Shown piece by piece: positions 35,330-43,956 of a stretch of 64,000 bases of DNA. Positions within the stretch are counted from its first letter, which is position 1. The number at the start of each line of letters is the position of its first letter. Origin of the DNA: Pseudonocardia lacus (lineage in GTDB: Bacteria > Actinomycetota > Actinomycetes > Mycobacteriales > Pseudonocardiaceae). Below the pieces are notes generated by a model, which was not told the DNA's origin, ran no database searches, and saw nothing but the letters and a program-made list of their open reading frames with translations. The stretch lies in contig NZ_JAHDTH010000001.1 in NCBI RefSeq assembly GCF_018531445.1, forward strand, positions 1 to 64,000, written 5' to 3'. The position numbers were made by a program, and so were the translations under genes.

Positions 35330-36133
35330 TCAGTCAGCGGCGTCCACCGGCGAAGCGGCCAGGTGGCGGGCCGGGAACTCGCCACCCCCGGTGACGGCGA
35401 GATCGGCGCCGCTGACGTAGCCGGCCAGCGGCGACGCCAGGTACAGGCACGCCGCGGCGACGTCGGCGGGGGAGGCCATCCGCCCGGCGGGGATGGTGCG
35501 GTCCAGGCGCGCCAGCACCGCCTCCCCGGACTCCGCCGCCGAGGCGTACCAGTCGACCATGCCCGGCGTCGCGACCTGCCCGACGGTCACGTGGTTGACC
35601 CGGACCGCGGGCGCCCACTCCAGCGCCAGCGCCCGGGTGAGCATCAGCAGCCCCGCCTTGGCCACCGAGTAGGCGGCGGTGCCGGGGCTGGGGTCGTGGG
35701 CGCTGATCGTGCCGATGTTGACGATGCAGCCGCCGCGTTCGTGCATCACCGCGTTCGCGGCCTGGGATGCGTAGAAGGCGCCGTGCAGGTTGAGGGCCAG
35801 GACGCGGTCGAAGAAGCGGGTCGACATGGTGGCCGCGGCGGCGGCCGGCGAGCCCCCGGCGTTGTTGACCAGCACGTCGAGCGCGCCGAAGGCCTCGACG
35901 GTGCCGTGCACCGCGGCGGCGGCCTGCGCGGCCTCGCGGACGTCGGCGGTGACGAACCGGGCCGTGCGCCCGTCCGCCTCGGGCAGGGTCTCCGGCCGCG
36001 AGCGCCCGCAGACCATGACGTGCGCGCCGGCGGCCAGGAAGCGCGTGGCGATGGCGCGGCCGATGCCGCGGCCGCCGCCGGTGACCAGCACCGCGCGTCC
36101 GGTGAGGTCCAGGGGGTCGGACGGGTCGGTCAC
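35330..36133 (-). CDS. Short-chain dehydrogenase at the end of the fadD3 operon
   Basis: A 267-residue SDR with TGGGRGIGRAIATRFLAAGAH near residues 18-38, NNAGGSPAAAAATM, VNIGTISAHDPSPG in the catalytic Ser region (the usual Ser is shifted; SAHDP follows), YSVAKAG for the Tyr/Lys pair and the C-terminal LAVTGGGEFPARH. It starts at a GTG overlapping the fadA6 stop by 4 bases. In M. tuberculosis similar SDRs (Rv3549c type) sit beside echA20, so a 3-hydroxyacyl-CoA or ring hydroxyl dehydrogenase role in HIP catabolism is likely; the substrate is inferred only from position. Confidence 0.83.
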   Translation of the reverse strand: MTDPSDPLDLTGRAVLVTGGGRGIGRAIATRFLAAGAHVMVCGRSRPETLPEADGRTARFVTADVREAAQAAAAVHGTVEAFGALDVLVNNAGGSPAAAAATMSTRFFDRVLALNLHGAFYASQAANAVMHERGGCIVNIGTISAHDPSPGTAAYSVAKAGLLMLTRALALEWAPAVRVNHVTVGQVATPGMVDWYASAAESGEAVLARLDRTIPAGRMASPADVAAACLYLASPLAGYVSGADLAVTGGGEFPARHLAASPVDAAD

Positions 36134-37278
36134 AGGCGCTCGATGATCGTGACGTTGGCCTGGCCGCCGCCCTCGCACATGGTCTGCAGGCCGTAGCGGC
36201 CGCCGGTGCGCTCCAGTTCGTGCAGCAGGGTCGTCATCAGGCGGGCGCCGGTGGCGCCCAGGGGGTGGCCGAGCGCGATGGCGCCGCCGTTGACGTTGAC
36301 CCGCTGCGGGTCGGCGCCCGTCTCGTCCAGCCAGGCCAGCACGACCGGCGCGAACGCCTCGTTGATCTCCACGAGGTCGATCTCGTCCAGCGCCAGCCCG
36401 GTGCGCGCCAGCGCGTGGGCGGTGGCCGGGATCGGCGCGGTGAGCATCCAGACGGGGTCGGCGCCGCGGGCGGAGAGGTGGTGGACGCGGGCGCGCGGGG
36501 TGAGGCCGTGGCGGCGCACCGCGTCCTCGGACGCGACGAGCAGGGCGGCGGCGCCGTCGGAGATCTGGCTGGACGCGGCCGCGGTGACGGTGCCGCCCTC
36601 GCGCACCGGCCGCAGCGAGCGGATCTTGTCCAGGTCGGGCTCCCGCGGGCCCTCGTCGTGCTCGACGCCGGCGACCGGCACGATCTCCCGGTCGAAGCGG
36701 CCCTCGGCGCGCGCCCGCAGGGCGCGCTCGTGCGAGGTGACGGCGAAGGCCTCCATGTCGGCCCGGGAGATGCCCCACTTCGCGGCGATCATCTCGGCCG
36801 ACCGGATCTGGTCGATCTCCTGGTCGCCGTAGCGCTCGCGCCAGCCGGTCGAGCCGGAGAACGGGTCGGCGAAGCCGAGCGGCCGGGCCAGGGTCATCGC
36901 GGAGCCGATCGGGATGGCGCTCATGCTCTGCATGCCCCCGGCGACGACGAGATCGGCGGTGCCGCTCATGACGGCCTGGGCGGCGAAGTGCACGGCCTGC
37001 TGGGAGGAGCCGCACTGGCGGTCCACCGTGACGCCGGGGACCTCTTCGGGCAGCCCGGCGGCCAGCCAGCAGGTGCGCGCAACGTCGCCGGCCTGCGGGC
37101 CGACGGTGTCGACGCAGCCGAGGACCACGTCGTCGACGGCGGCCGGGTCGATCCCGGACCGTTCGACGAGCGCGGTCAGGACGGCGGCCCCGAGGTCGGC
37201 CGGGTGCACGCCCGCCAGCCCGCCGCCGCGCCGTCCGACGGGCGACCGCACCGCCTCCACCAGGTACGCCTGCGCCAC
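36130..37278 (-). CDS. fadA6: Thiolase FadA6
   Basis: FadA6 (Rv3556c) is the thiolase of ring C/D catabolism, releasing acetyl-CoA units late in the pathway. The 382-residue protein has the nucleophilic Cys89 in VDRQCGSSQQAVHFAAQ, the NEAFAPV segment, and [20 protein letters not shown] with the catalytic His. The second active-site Cys is in TMCEGGGQANV near the C-terminus. It is in one operon with fadD3 upstream (36-base gap) and an SDR downstream (4-base overlap). All catalytic residues are present. Confidence 0.93.
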   Translation of the reverse strand: MAQAYLVEAVRSPVGRRGGGLAGVHPADLGAAVLTALVERSGIDPAAVDDVVLGCVDTVGPQAGDVARTCWLAAGLPEEVPGVTVDRQCGSSQQAVHFAAQAVMSGTADLVVAGGMQSMSAIPIGSAMTLARPLGFADPFSGSTGWRERYGDQEIDQIRSAEMIAAKWGISRADMEAFAVTSHERALRARAEGRFDREIVPVAGVEHDEGPREPDLDKIRSLRPVREGGTVTAAASSQISDGAAALLVASEDAVRRHGLTPRARVHHLSARGADPVWMLTAPIPATAHALARTGLALDEIDLVEINEAFAPVVLAWLDETGADPQRVNVNGGAIALGHPLGATGARLMTTLLHELERTGGRYGLQTMCEGGGQANVTIIERL

Positions 37279-37314
37279 TGGTCCTCCTCCGGGTCGGGTG
37301 GTCGGCCGGGAACG

Positions 37315-38853
37315 TCAGGGTGTCGCCGGGGCGCGCAGCGCGTCCTTGGCGACCTTGCCGGTGGCCCCCTTGGGCAGTTCGGGCAGCACGACGACCGAGC
37401 GCGGAACCTTGAAGTTCGCCAGCCGCTCCCGGCACCACCCGAGCAGCTCCCGCTCGGACCGCCGGCCCGCGCCGTGGCGCAGCACCACGAACGCCCGCCC
37501 GACCTCGCCGAGGCGCTCGTCGGGGACCCCGACGACGGCGGCCTCGGACACCGCGGGGTGGCGGCACAGCACCTGCTCCACCTCGGCGGGGGCGACGTTG
37601 AAGCCGCCGACGATGAACATGTCGCCCAGCCGGCCGGTGATGTGCAGGTTGCCGGCCCGGTCGAGGTGGCCGACGTCGCCGGTGTGCAGCCAGCCGTCGG
37701 CGTCGATCGCGGCGGCGGTGGCGGCGGGGTCGTCGACGTAGCCGGCCATGACGTTGTAGCCGCGGACCAGGATCTCCCCGGCGCCGTCGGCCCCGGCGAT
37801 CGGGGCGATGTCGACCTCGACGCCCTCGACCGGGCGGCCGCTGGTCGCCTCGATGACCTCGTCCGGGTCGCCGTGGCGGCACATCGTCACGACGCCGGTG
37901 GACTCGGTCAGCCCGTAGGCGGTGAGGATCTCGCGCAGGCCCAGGTCGGTGCGCATGCGGCGGATCAGCTCGGAGGGGACGGCGGTGGCCCCGGTGATGG
38001 CCAGGCGCAGCGACGACAGGTCGCGGCCGGGGCGGCTCGGGTCGTTCATCAGCGTGGCGTAGAGCGTGGGCGGGCCGGGGATGCCGCTCACCCGCTCGCG
38101 CTCGACGAGCTCCAGCACCGCCGGGGCGTCCAGGCGCCGCACCGGCAGCGCGGTGGCGCCGCGCAGCAGGCACGACAGCAGCCCGGCCAGCAGCCCGAAG
38201 CTGTGGAAGAAGGGGTTGACCAGCAGGTACCGGTCGCCGGCGCGCAGCCCGAGGTGGCCGGTGTAGGTGGTGTAGAGGCGCACCACCTGCCCGTGCGTGT
38301 GCGGCACGGCCTTGGGACGGCCGGTGGTGCCGGAGGTGAACATGACCTGCAGGAGCGTGTCCGGGGTGACCGCGTCGCGGGCCGCCGCGACGCCCGTGGT
38401 CCCGGCGGCGCGGAACGCCTCCCAGCCGTCGGGGCCGCTCCCGGCGAGGTCGACCGTCGTGCGCAGGTGCGGCAGCGGACCCGCGGCGCGCAGCTCGGCG
38501 GCGGGGTCGCGGTCGAGGAAGCCGCCCTCGACGAACAGCGCGGCCGCGCGGCTGCGCGCCAGCACGTGGTGGGCCTCCTCGCCCAGGTAGCGGGTGTTGA
38601 CCGGCACCAGGGTGAGGCCGACGTGCAGGCAGCCCAGCGCGGCCAGCGCCCAGCGCGCCGAGTTCGGCGCCCACACGGCCACCGCGTCGCCGGCGCGCAG
38701 GCCGCGCGCGAGCAGTGCCGCCGCGACGCGCTCGACCTCGTCGAGCAGCGCGGCGTAGGTCAGGCGCAGCTCGCCGTCGACGACCGCCTCCCGGTCGCGG
38801 TGGCGTTCGGCGGCGTCCCGCAGCACCTCGGGCACCGTCGCCGGTGCGGTCAT
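37315..38853 (-). CDS. fadD3: HIP-CoA ligase FadD3
   Basis: FadD3 (Rv3561) activates HIP, the two-ring acid left by HsaD, to HIP-CoA with ATP and CoA. The 512-residue adenylate-forming enzyme has the P-loop [19 protein letters not shown] near residues 165-183, the A5 motif AYGLTES, the A7 motif GWLHTGDVGHLD and the A10 lysine in PKGATGKVAKDAL. FFHSFGL and GFNVAPAEVE also fit FadD3. It overlaps the upstream TetR gene by ATGA, which is unusual: the regulator and the ligase are co-translated. HIP-CoA, its product, is the known ligand of KstR2. Confidence 0.94.
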   Translation of the reverse strand: MTAPATVPEVLRDAAERHRDREAVVDGELRLTYAALLDEVERVAAALLARGLRAGDAVAVWAPNSARWALAALGCLHVGLTLVPVNTRYLGEEAHHVLARSRAAALFVEGGFLDRDPAAELRAAGPLPHLRTTVDLAGSGPDGWEAFRAAGTTGVAAARDAVTPDTLLQVMFTSGTTGRPKAVPHTHGQVVRLYTTYTGHLGLRAGDRYLLVNPFFHSFGLLAGLLSCLLRGATALPVRRLDAPAVLELVERERVSGIPGPPTLYATLMNDPSRPGRDLSSLRLAITGATAVPSELIRRMRTDLGLREILTAYGLTESTGVVTMCRHGDPDEVIEATSGRPVEGVEVDIAPIAGADGAGEILVRGYNVMAGYVDDPAATAAAIDADGWLHTGDVGHLDRAGNLHITGRLGDMFIVGGFNVAPAEVEQVLCRHPAVSEAAVVGVPDERLGEVGRAFVVLRHGAGRRSERELLGWCRERLANFKVPRSVVVLPELPKGATGKVAKDALRAPATP

Positions 38854-39440
38854 CGCGCCCTCCTCCCCGACGTGCGCGTGGTCAGCCCGTCGAGGACCAG
38901 CGCGCTGACGGTCTCGGCGAGGTCCGCGCCCGGGCCGGGCGGCGGGCCGCAGTGGAAGAGCCCGTCGCGGATGAGGCGGTAGGCCACCGGGGCGGGGACG
39001 TCGGTGCGGAAGCTGCCGTCGGCGCGCCCGCGCTCCAGCGCGACGAGCCAGCTGCGGGTGACCTCGGCGGCGGCCGCGTCGAGCCGGTCGGCCCCGCCGA
39101 ACTGGTGGCGGCGCCTGCGCTCGCGGCGGTAGATGTCGGCGGCGTGCGGGTGGCGGGTGGTCGCCGCGACGGACGCGGCAACCAGCTGGCGGACCATCTC
39201 GCGCGGCGGCGGATCGCGGCGCAGCACGTCGCGGTAGGCGGCGAGCAGGTCGTCGAGGTAGCCGTCGACGACCTCGTCGACGATCGCGTCCTTGGACGGG
39301 AAGTGGTGGTAGAGGCTGCCGGAGAGCACGCCGACGCTGTCGGCGATCTCGCGGACGGTGGTGGCCGCGAAGCCCTTGCGGGCGAACAGCCGGGCGGCGC
39401 TGTCCAGGATCACCGCGCGGCGCTGCTGCGCGTCGGTCAC
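38850..39440 (-). CDS. TetR-family regulator, second KstR2-like paralogue
   Basis: A 196-residue TetR protein whose helix-turn-helix TTVREIADSVGVLSGSLYHHFPSKDAI is almost identical to that of the KstR2-like protein at 26243-26833. The ligand domain differs: it has IYRRERRRRHQFGGADRLD in place of the IYQNEMSYIRELPQYE region and ends ALVLDGLTTRTSGRRAR. It begins at a GTG 26 bases after the iclR stop and overlaps fadD3 by ATGA. With the same recognition helix it should bind the same CAAGCGCTTG operators, possibly with a different inducer or as a heterodimer. Which paralogue is the true KstR2 orthologue is undecided. Confidence 0.85.
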   Translation of the reverse strand: MTDAQQRRAVILDSAARLFARKGFAATTVREIADSVGVLSGSLYHHFPSKDAIVDEVVDGYLDDLLAAYRDVLRRDPPPREMVRQLVAASVAATTRHPHAADIYRRERRRRHQFGGADRLDAAAAEVTRSWLVALERGRADGSFRTDVPAPVAYRLIRDGLFHCGPPPGPGADLAETVSALVLDGLTTRTSGRRAR

Positions 39441-39466
39441 GCCGCACCCCCGCAGCGGCGGCGCAC

Positions 39467-40273
39467 TCAGGCGCCGATCGGCTGGCGGGGCGCGGCGGCC
39501 CCGTGCAGGCTGCTCGGCGGCGCGGTGCGCCCCGCGCTGAACGACGCCCAGACGGCCTGCGCGGTCGCGCGGACCGGGGCGACCAGGTGCTCCAGGTTGA
39601 CCCGGGTGATCGGACCGCAGACCGACACCGCGGCCTCGGGGGAGCCGGGCGTGCCGATCGGGGCCGCGACGCAGCCGAGCCCCCACGCGGACTCCTCGCG
39701 GTCGAAGGAGATGCCGCGGTCCTGCACGCTGACCAGCTCGGCGCGCAGCCTGCGCTCGGTGCCGATGCTGGCCGGGGTCGGGCGGGGCAGTGGCCGGCGC
39801 AGCAGCGCCTCGACGGCGGGCTCGCCGGCGTAGGCGAGCAGCACCTTGCCCACCGCGGTGCAGGTGGCCGGGGCGCGCCCGCCGATGCGGGAGGGCACAC
39901 GCAGCGAGGACCGGCCGCCGAGCTTGTCCAGGTAGACGATCTCGGGGCCGTCGAGCACGGCCAGGTGCACGGTCATCCCGGTGCTGTGCGCGAGCTCGTA
40001 GAGGTGCGCCGACGCCGCCCCACGCAGCTGGTGCTGGTAGCAGGCCAGCGTGCCGAGCTCGAGGATCCGCAGCCCGAGGTGGTAGTGCAGCTGGTCGCGG
40101 CGCAGCCAGCCGACCTTGACCAGGTGCTCGAGGATCCGGTGGGCCGACGACCGGGGCAGCCCGGTGCGCGCGACGACCTGGGCCAGCGTGAAGCCCTGCG
40201 GCTCGTCGAACGAGTCGAGGATCGTGACGATCCGGTCGATCATCGATGCCGGAGCGGGTGACGCCGTCGTCAT
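39467..40273 (-). CDS. IclR-family transcriptional regulator
   Basis: A 268-residue IclR regulator heading the fadD3 operon. The winged helix contains TLAQVVARTGLPRSSAHRILEHL near residues 28-50. The effector domain has GRAPATCTAVGKVLLAY and FDREESAWGLGCVAAPI, the usual IclR signatures. The ATG at 40273 has GGAAGGG about 8 bases upstream. A strong promoter with a KstR2-type operator lies just upstream, so this regulator is itself expected to be induced with HIP catabolism. IclR proteins are not part of the standard KstR2 regulon; its target is unknown. Confidence 0.87.
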   Translation of the reverse strand: MTTASPAPASMIDRIVTILDSFDEPQGFTLAQVVARTGLPRSSAHRILEHLVKVGWLRRDQLHYHLGLRILELGTLACYQHQLRGAASAHLYELAHSTGMTVHLAVLDGPEIVYLDKLGGRSSLRVPSRIGGRAPATCTAVGKVLLAYAGEPAVEALLRRPLPRPTPASIGTERRLRAELVSVQDRGISFDREESAWGLGCVAAPIGTPGSPEAAVSVCGPITRVNLEHLVAPVRATAQAVWASFSAGRTAPPSSLHGAAAPRQPIGA

Positions 40274-40307
40274 GGTCCGACCCTTCCGTCGGGGCGGTTC
40301 GGATCGG

Positions 40308-40348
40308 ACACTACGACCGGACCGCCACTTGGTCAAGCGCTTGGTCAA
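40308..40348 (-). promoter_or_regulatory. Promoter and KstR2-type operator of the iclR-tetR-fadD3 operon
   Basis: On the minus strand, TTGACC (40336-40331) and TAGTGT (40313-40308) are separated by exactly 17 bases, a strong sigma-70-type promoter. The palindrome CAAGCGCTTG (40334-40343) overlaps the -35 hexamer. A second TTGACC (40348-40343) flanks it, giving the extended symmetric site TTGACCAAGCGCTTGACCAA. Binding would occlude the polymerase. Confidence 0.82.
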
Positions 40349-40361
40349 GCTGGTCGGGGCG

Positions 40362-40850
40362 TCAATCGAGCCACCGGTTCAGGGTCTCCACGACGCAGGC
40401 GGGGCGGTCGCGGCCCTCGATCTCGGCGGTGACCAGGATCGTGGCCTGGACGCCGCCGTGGACGTCGGCGCAGGCGGTGATCTCGCCGCGGCCGCGGATC
40501 CGGGAGCCCGCCGGCAGCGGCGCCGGGAAGCGCACCCTGTTGGCGCCGTAGTTGATCCCCATGCCCACGTCCTCGACGGTGAGCAGCAGGGGCAGGAAGT
40601 AGTTGCACAGCGACAGCGTCAGGTAGCCGTGGGCGATGGTGGAGCCGAACGCCGAGGCGCCGGCGCGCTCCGGGTCGACGTGGATCCACTGGTGGTCGCC
40701 GGTGACCTCGGCGAACGCGTCGATGCGGCGCTGGTCGACCCGCAGCCAGTCGGTGGGGCCGAGCACCGCGCCGACGGCGGCCCGCAGCCCCGCCGAGCCG
40801 CGCACGACCAGCCGGTCTGCGCGCCCGGTCGGGGCCGGCGGGAGGGTCAC
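40362..40850 (-). CDS. MaoC-like (R)-specific enoyl-CoA hydratase (Rv0130/HtdZ-like)
   Basis: A 162-residue single hot-dog protein. The hydratase motif VTGDHQWIHVDPERAGASAFG supplies the catalytic Asp and His, followed by TIAHGYLTLSL. MGINYGANRVRFPAPLPAGSRI is also conserved. From memory it closely resembles M. tuberculosis Rv0130 (HtdZ), an (R)-hydratase. It starts at a GTG overlapping the kstR stop by 4 bases, so it is co-translated with the repressor and probably KstR-controlled. A role in steroid side-chain hydration is possible, though the dedicated hydratase ChsH1/ChsH2 is encoded across the divergent promoter. Confidence 0.88.
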   Translation of the reverse strand: MTLPPAPTGRADRLVVRGSAGLRAAVGAVLGPTDWLRVDQRRIDAFAEVTGDHQWIHVDPERAGASAFGSTIAHGYLTLSLCNYFLPLLLTVEDVGMGINYGANRVRFPAPLPAGSRIRGRGEITACADVHGGVQATILVTAEIEGRDRPACVVETLNRWLD

Positions 40851-41485
40851 CGGTCGCGCGCCGACAGCAGCAGCCGCACGGTGAGCGCGAGGCGGTTCTC
40901 CACGTCCTCGGCCGAGGCGCGGTGGGTCACCCAGGCCACCAGGTTGGACAGCCACACGTCGCCGATGACCCGGGCGATGTCCTTGTCCTCCTCGGAGGCC
41001 TCCTCGACGCCCATCGCGTGCGTGAGCATCCGCTCGGTGAGCCGACTGACCTGGCGCACCTCCTCGGCCACCGACGTGTCGGCGAACATGAAGGCGCGGG
41101 TCATGGCCTCGGTGAGGTGGGGGTCGCGCTGGAGGGCGACGGTGTTGCGGTGCAGCACGAGCAGCACGCGGTCGGCGGCGGTGTCGCCGGCGACGGGCGC
41201 GCGTTCGATGCGCTCCAGCACCCTGCCCAGCTCCAGGGCCAGGCCGGCGACCAGCAGGTGCACCTTGGAGGGGAAGTAGCGGTAGAGGGTGCCGAGCGCG
41301 ACGCCGGCCCGCTCGGCGACGGCGCGCATCTGCACCGCGTCGAAGCCGCCCTTGGTGGCCAGGGCCAGGGTCGCTTCCAGGATGCGCCTGCGGCGGTCGC
41401 GCTGGGCGGGTGACCCGGCCTCGACCTCGGCCAGCGACACGACGGGGCGCGGGTGGGCGGGGGTGCGGGGAGCTCGCTCTGCCAT
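40847..41485 (-). CDS. kstR: TetR-family repressor KstR
   Basis: KstR represses most cholesterol catabolism genes and is released by 3-oxo-cholest-4-enoyl-CoA. The 212-residue protein matches Rv3574 from memory: SPAQRDRRRRILEATLALATKGG, VQMRAVAERAGVALGTLYRYFPSKVHLLVAGL for the helix-turn-helix, LTEAMTRAFMFAD and RVIGDVWLSNLVAWVTHRAS in the ligand domain. Start is the ATG at 41485 with AGAGG upstream. It diverges from the igr operon (first gene at 41690), with one KstR-type site in the 204-base gap, and is followed by a coupled MaoC gene. Confidence 0.94.
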   Translation of the reverse strand: MAERAPRTPAHPRPVVSLAEVEAGSPAQRDRRRRILEATLALATKGGFDAVQMRAVAERAGVALGTLYRYFPSKVHLLVAGLALELGRVLERIERAPVAGDTAADRVLLVLHRNTVALQRDPHLTEAMTRAFMFADTSVAEEVRQVSRLTERMLTHAMGVEEASEEDKDIARVIGDVWLSNLVAWVTHRASAEDVENRLALTVRLLLSARDR

Positions 41486-41639
41486 GTGGGGTCCTCTGTC
41501 CGTGCTGTCCCCGATCGGAGACGAGACCACGTTGTGACGCCCTGACCGGAACCTGTTCTCCTGACCACCGGAACGGTACCTCCCCCTCGTGCCACCCGGC
41601 GATGCGACGCTTGCGGGCGATCAGCCCGGGCCCCAATAC

Positions 41640-41653
41640 TAGAACAGGTTGCA
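41640..41653. promoter_or_regulatory. KstR-type operator between kstR and the igr operon
   Basis: TAGAACAGGTTGCA matches the KstR 14-base pattern (TNNAACNNGTTNNA); the left arm is perfect and the right arm imperfect. It is 36 bases before the igr operon start and 154 from kstR. Confidence 0.75.
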
Positions 41654-41689
41654 ATTCTCGTCTCTGGTGAGTCGAAGCTGGGGGAGCGC

Positions 41690-42769
41690 GTGGACTTCGG
41701 TCTGGACGACAGCCAGCGGGAGGTGGTCCGGCTCGCCCGCGAGGTGATCGAGCCCGACGCCGACCCGCCCGCGCTGTGGAAGGCGCTGGGACGCGCGGGG
41801 CTGCTCACCCTGGCCGTGCCCGAGGAGCTGGGCGGCGCCGGGCTCGGGGTGCTGGCCGGCACGCTGGTGCTCACCGAGGTCGGCCGGCGCGCGGCCCCGG
41901 TCGCGGCGCTGGCCACCGTCGCGCTGGGCGTCCTGCCGGTCGCCCGGGCCGGCACGCCCGAGCAGCGCCGCTCGCTGCTGGGCGCGGTGGTCGAGCAGGA
42001 CGCGGTCCTCTCGGCCGCGCTGCACGAGCCGTCCACCCCGCTGACCCGCGCGCCGCGCACCCGGGCCGAGCGCGACGGCGCGGGCTGGGTGCTCACCGGC
42101 ACCAAGATCGGCGTGCCGGACGCCGCCGCGGCCCACCGGATCCTGGTGCCGGCCGAGCTGGTCGGCTCCGGCGTCGGGGTGCTGGTCGTCGATCCCGGCT
42201 CCGCCGGGGTCGAGGTCCGTCCGACGCCGTCCTCCGGCGGTCGACCCGAGTGCACCGTCGTGCTGCGCGGGGCGCGCTCCGACGACCTGCTCGGCGACGA
42301 CACCACCGGCCGCGCGCTCGCCGAGCTGCACCGCTGCGCCGTCGCGGGCGCCACCGCCGTCGGCGACGGGGTGCTCGCCGGCGCGTTGGAGCTGACCGCG
42401 GCGCACATCGGGTCGCGGGTCCAGTTCGGCCGGCCGCTGGCCGCCTTCCAGGCCGTCGCCCAGCAGGCCGCCGACGTCTACATCGCGGCGCGGACCCTGC
42501 ACCTGGCGGCGCGGGCCGCGGCGTGGCGGCTCGACGGCGCGCCCGCCTTCGACCCCGCCGCCGACACCGACCTCGACGTCGCCGCCCACTGGCTCGCCGA
42601 GCACGCCCCGCCCGCCCTGCACACCTGCCAGCACCTGCACGGCGGGCTGGGCGTGGACGCCGGCTACCCGCTGCACCGCTACTTCGGCCTCGGCCGCGAC
42701 CTGGCCCGCGCCGTGGGCGGCGTCGAGCACACCCTGGACCGGCTCGCGGCGCGGGCCGCGGCGCCCTGA
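41690..42769 (+). CDS. fadE28: Acyl-CoA dehydrogenase FadE28 (ChsE1)
   Basis: FadE28 with FadE29 forms the ChsE1-ChsE2 alpha2-beta2 dehydrogenase for the 3-carbon steroid side chain (3-OPC-CoA). This 359-residue chain shows the N-terminal helical domain and the C-terminal SRVQFGRPLAAFQAVAQQAADV and HLHGGLGVDAGYPLHRYFG motifs. The central region is short and divergent, as in ChsE1. The call rests on its place as first gene of fadE28-fadE29-chsH2-chsH1-ltp2. The GTG start has GGGGGAG upstream. It is 20 bases from fadE29. Confidence 0.9.
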   Translation: MDFGLDDSQREVVRLAREVIEPDADPPALWKALGRAGLLTLAVPEELGGAGLGVLAGTLVLTEVGRRAAPVAALATVALGVLPVARAGTPEQRRSLLGAVVEQDAVLSAALHEPSTPLTRAPRTRAERDGAGWVLTGTKIGVPDAAAAHRILVPAELVGSGVGVLVVDPGSAGVEVRPTPSSGGRPECTVVLRGARSDDLLGDDTTGRALAELHRCAVAGATAVGDGVLAGALELTAAHIGSRVQFGRPLAAFQAVAQQAADVYIAARTLHLAARAAAWRLDGAPAFDPAADTDLDVAAHWLAEHAPPALHTCQHLHGGLGVDAGYPLHRYFGLGRDLARAVGGVEHTLDRLAARAAAP

Positions 42770-42789
42770 GCTGCACCGAGGAGCACCGC

Positions 42790-43956
42790 GTGGAGATCGG
42801 TCTCACCGAGGAGCAGTCGGCCCTGCGGGCCGAGCTGCGCGACTACTTCGCCGGGCTGCTCACCCCCGAGGAGCGCCGGTTGCTGCTCACCGAGCGGTTC
42901 GGCCCGGTGTACCGCGACGTCGTGCGCCGGATGGGCGCCGACGGCCGGCTGGGCGTCGGCTGGCCCGTCGAGCACGGCGGGCGCGGCTTCGGCCCGGTCG
43001 AGCAGCAGATCTTCGTCGACGAGGCGCTGCGCGCCGACGTGCCGCTGCCGTCGGTCACGCTGCAGACCGTCGGCCCGACGTTGCAGGAGTTCGGCACCCC
43101 GGAGCAGAAGGCCCGGTTCCTGCCGGCCATCCTGGCCGGCGAGGTGCACTTCGCCATCGGCTACACCGAGCCGGAGTCGGGCACCGACCTGGCCTCGCTG
43201 CGCACGAGGGCGGAGCTGGACGGCGACACCTACGTCGTCAACGGGCAGAAGGTCTACACCACCGGCGCCCACGACGCCGACTTCATCTGGCTCGCCTGCC
43301 GCACCGGCCCCCCGCGCCACCACGGCATCTCCATCCTGATCGTCGACACCGCCGACCCCGGCTTCTCCTGGACGCCCATCCGCACCTGCGACGGCGCGCA
43401 CCACACCAACGCCACCTACTACTCCGACGTGCGGGTGCCGGTCGGGATGCGGGTGGGCGAGGAGAACGGGGGCTGGCGGCTGATCACCACCCAGCTCAAC
43501 CACGAGCGGGTGATGCTCGGCCCGGCCGGCCGGATCGCCGCCCCGCTCGACCGGGTCCGCGACTGGGCGGCCGCGCGCCGCGCGCCCGACGGCTCGCCGC
43601 TGCTGGGCGCCCCGGACGTGCGGCGGGCGCTGGCCTCCGGGTTCGCCGTTCGACGGGTCAACGAGCTGCTGAACTGGCAGGTCGCGGCGTCGGCCGCGGC
43701 CGGGCCGGTCACCGTGGCCGACGCGTCGGCGACGAAGGTGTTCGGCTCCGAGGTCACCCAGCGGGTCGGGCGCGAGCTCGCCGAGGTCGTCGGGCGCCAC
43801 GGCGACCCGGCCGACCCGGCGACCGCCGAGCTGGTCGAGTGGCTGGAGGTGCACGCCCGGCGCAACCTGGTGATCACCTTCGGCGGCGGGGTGAACGAGG
43901 TGATGCGCGAGATGATCGCGACCGCGGGTCTGGGGCTGCCGAGGGTGCCGAGGTGA
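42790..43956 (+). CDS. fadE29: Acyl-CoA dehydrogenase FadE29 (ChsE2)
   Basis: The 388-residue partner of FadE28, close to the 387 residues of Rv3543c. It keeps the flavin-contact segment IGYTEPESGTDLASLRTRA near residues 118-136 and VNGQKVYTTGAHDADFIWLA. The C-terminus has ATKVFGSEVTQRVGRELAEVVG and ITFGGGVNEVMREMIATAGLG, matching the ChsE2 group in which the catalytic base location differs from ordinary acyl-CoA dehydrogenases. Start is GTG at 42790. It overlaps chsH2 by 4 bases. Confidence 0.92.
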   Translation: MEIGLTEEQSALRAELRDYFAGLLTPEERRLLLTERFGPVYRDVVRRMGADGRLGVGWPVEHGGRGFGPVEQQIFVDEALRADVPLPSVTLQTVGPTLQEFGTPEQKARFLPAILAGEVHFAIGYTEPESGTDLASLRTRAELDGDTYVVNGQKVYTTGAHDADFIWLACRTGPPRHHGISILIVDTADPGFSWTPIRTCDGAHHTNATYYSDVRVPVGMRVGEENGGWRLITTQLNHERVMLGPAGRIAAPLDRVRDWAAARRAPDGSPLLGAPDVRRALASGFAVRRVNELLNWQVAASAAAGPVTVADASATKVFGSEVTQRVGRELAEVVGRHGDPADPATAELVEWLEVHARRNLVITFGGGVNEVMREMIATAGLGLPRVPR

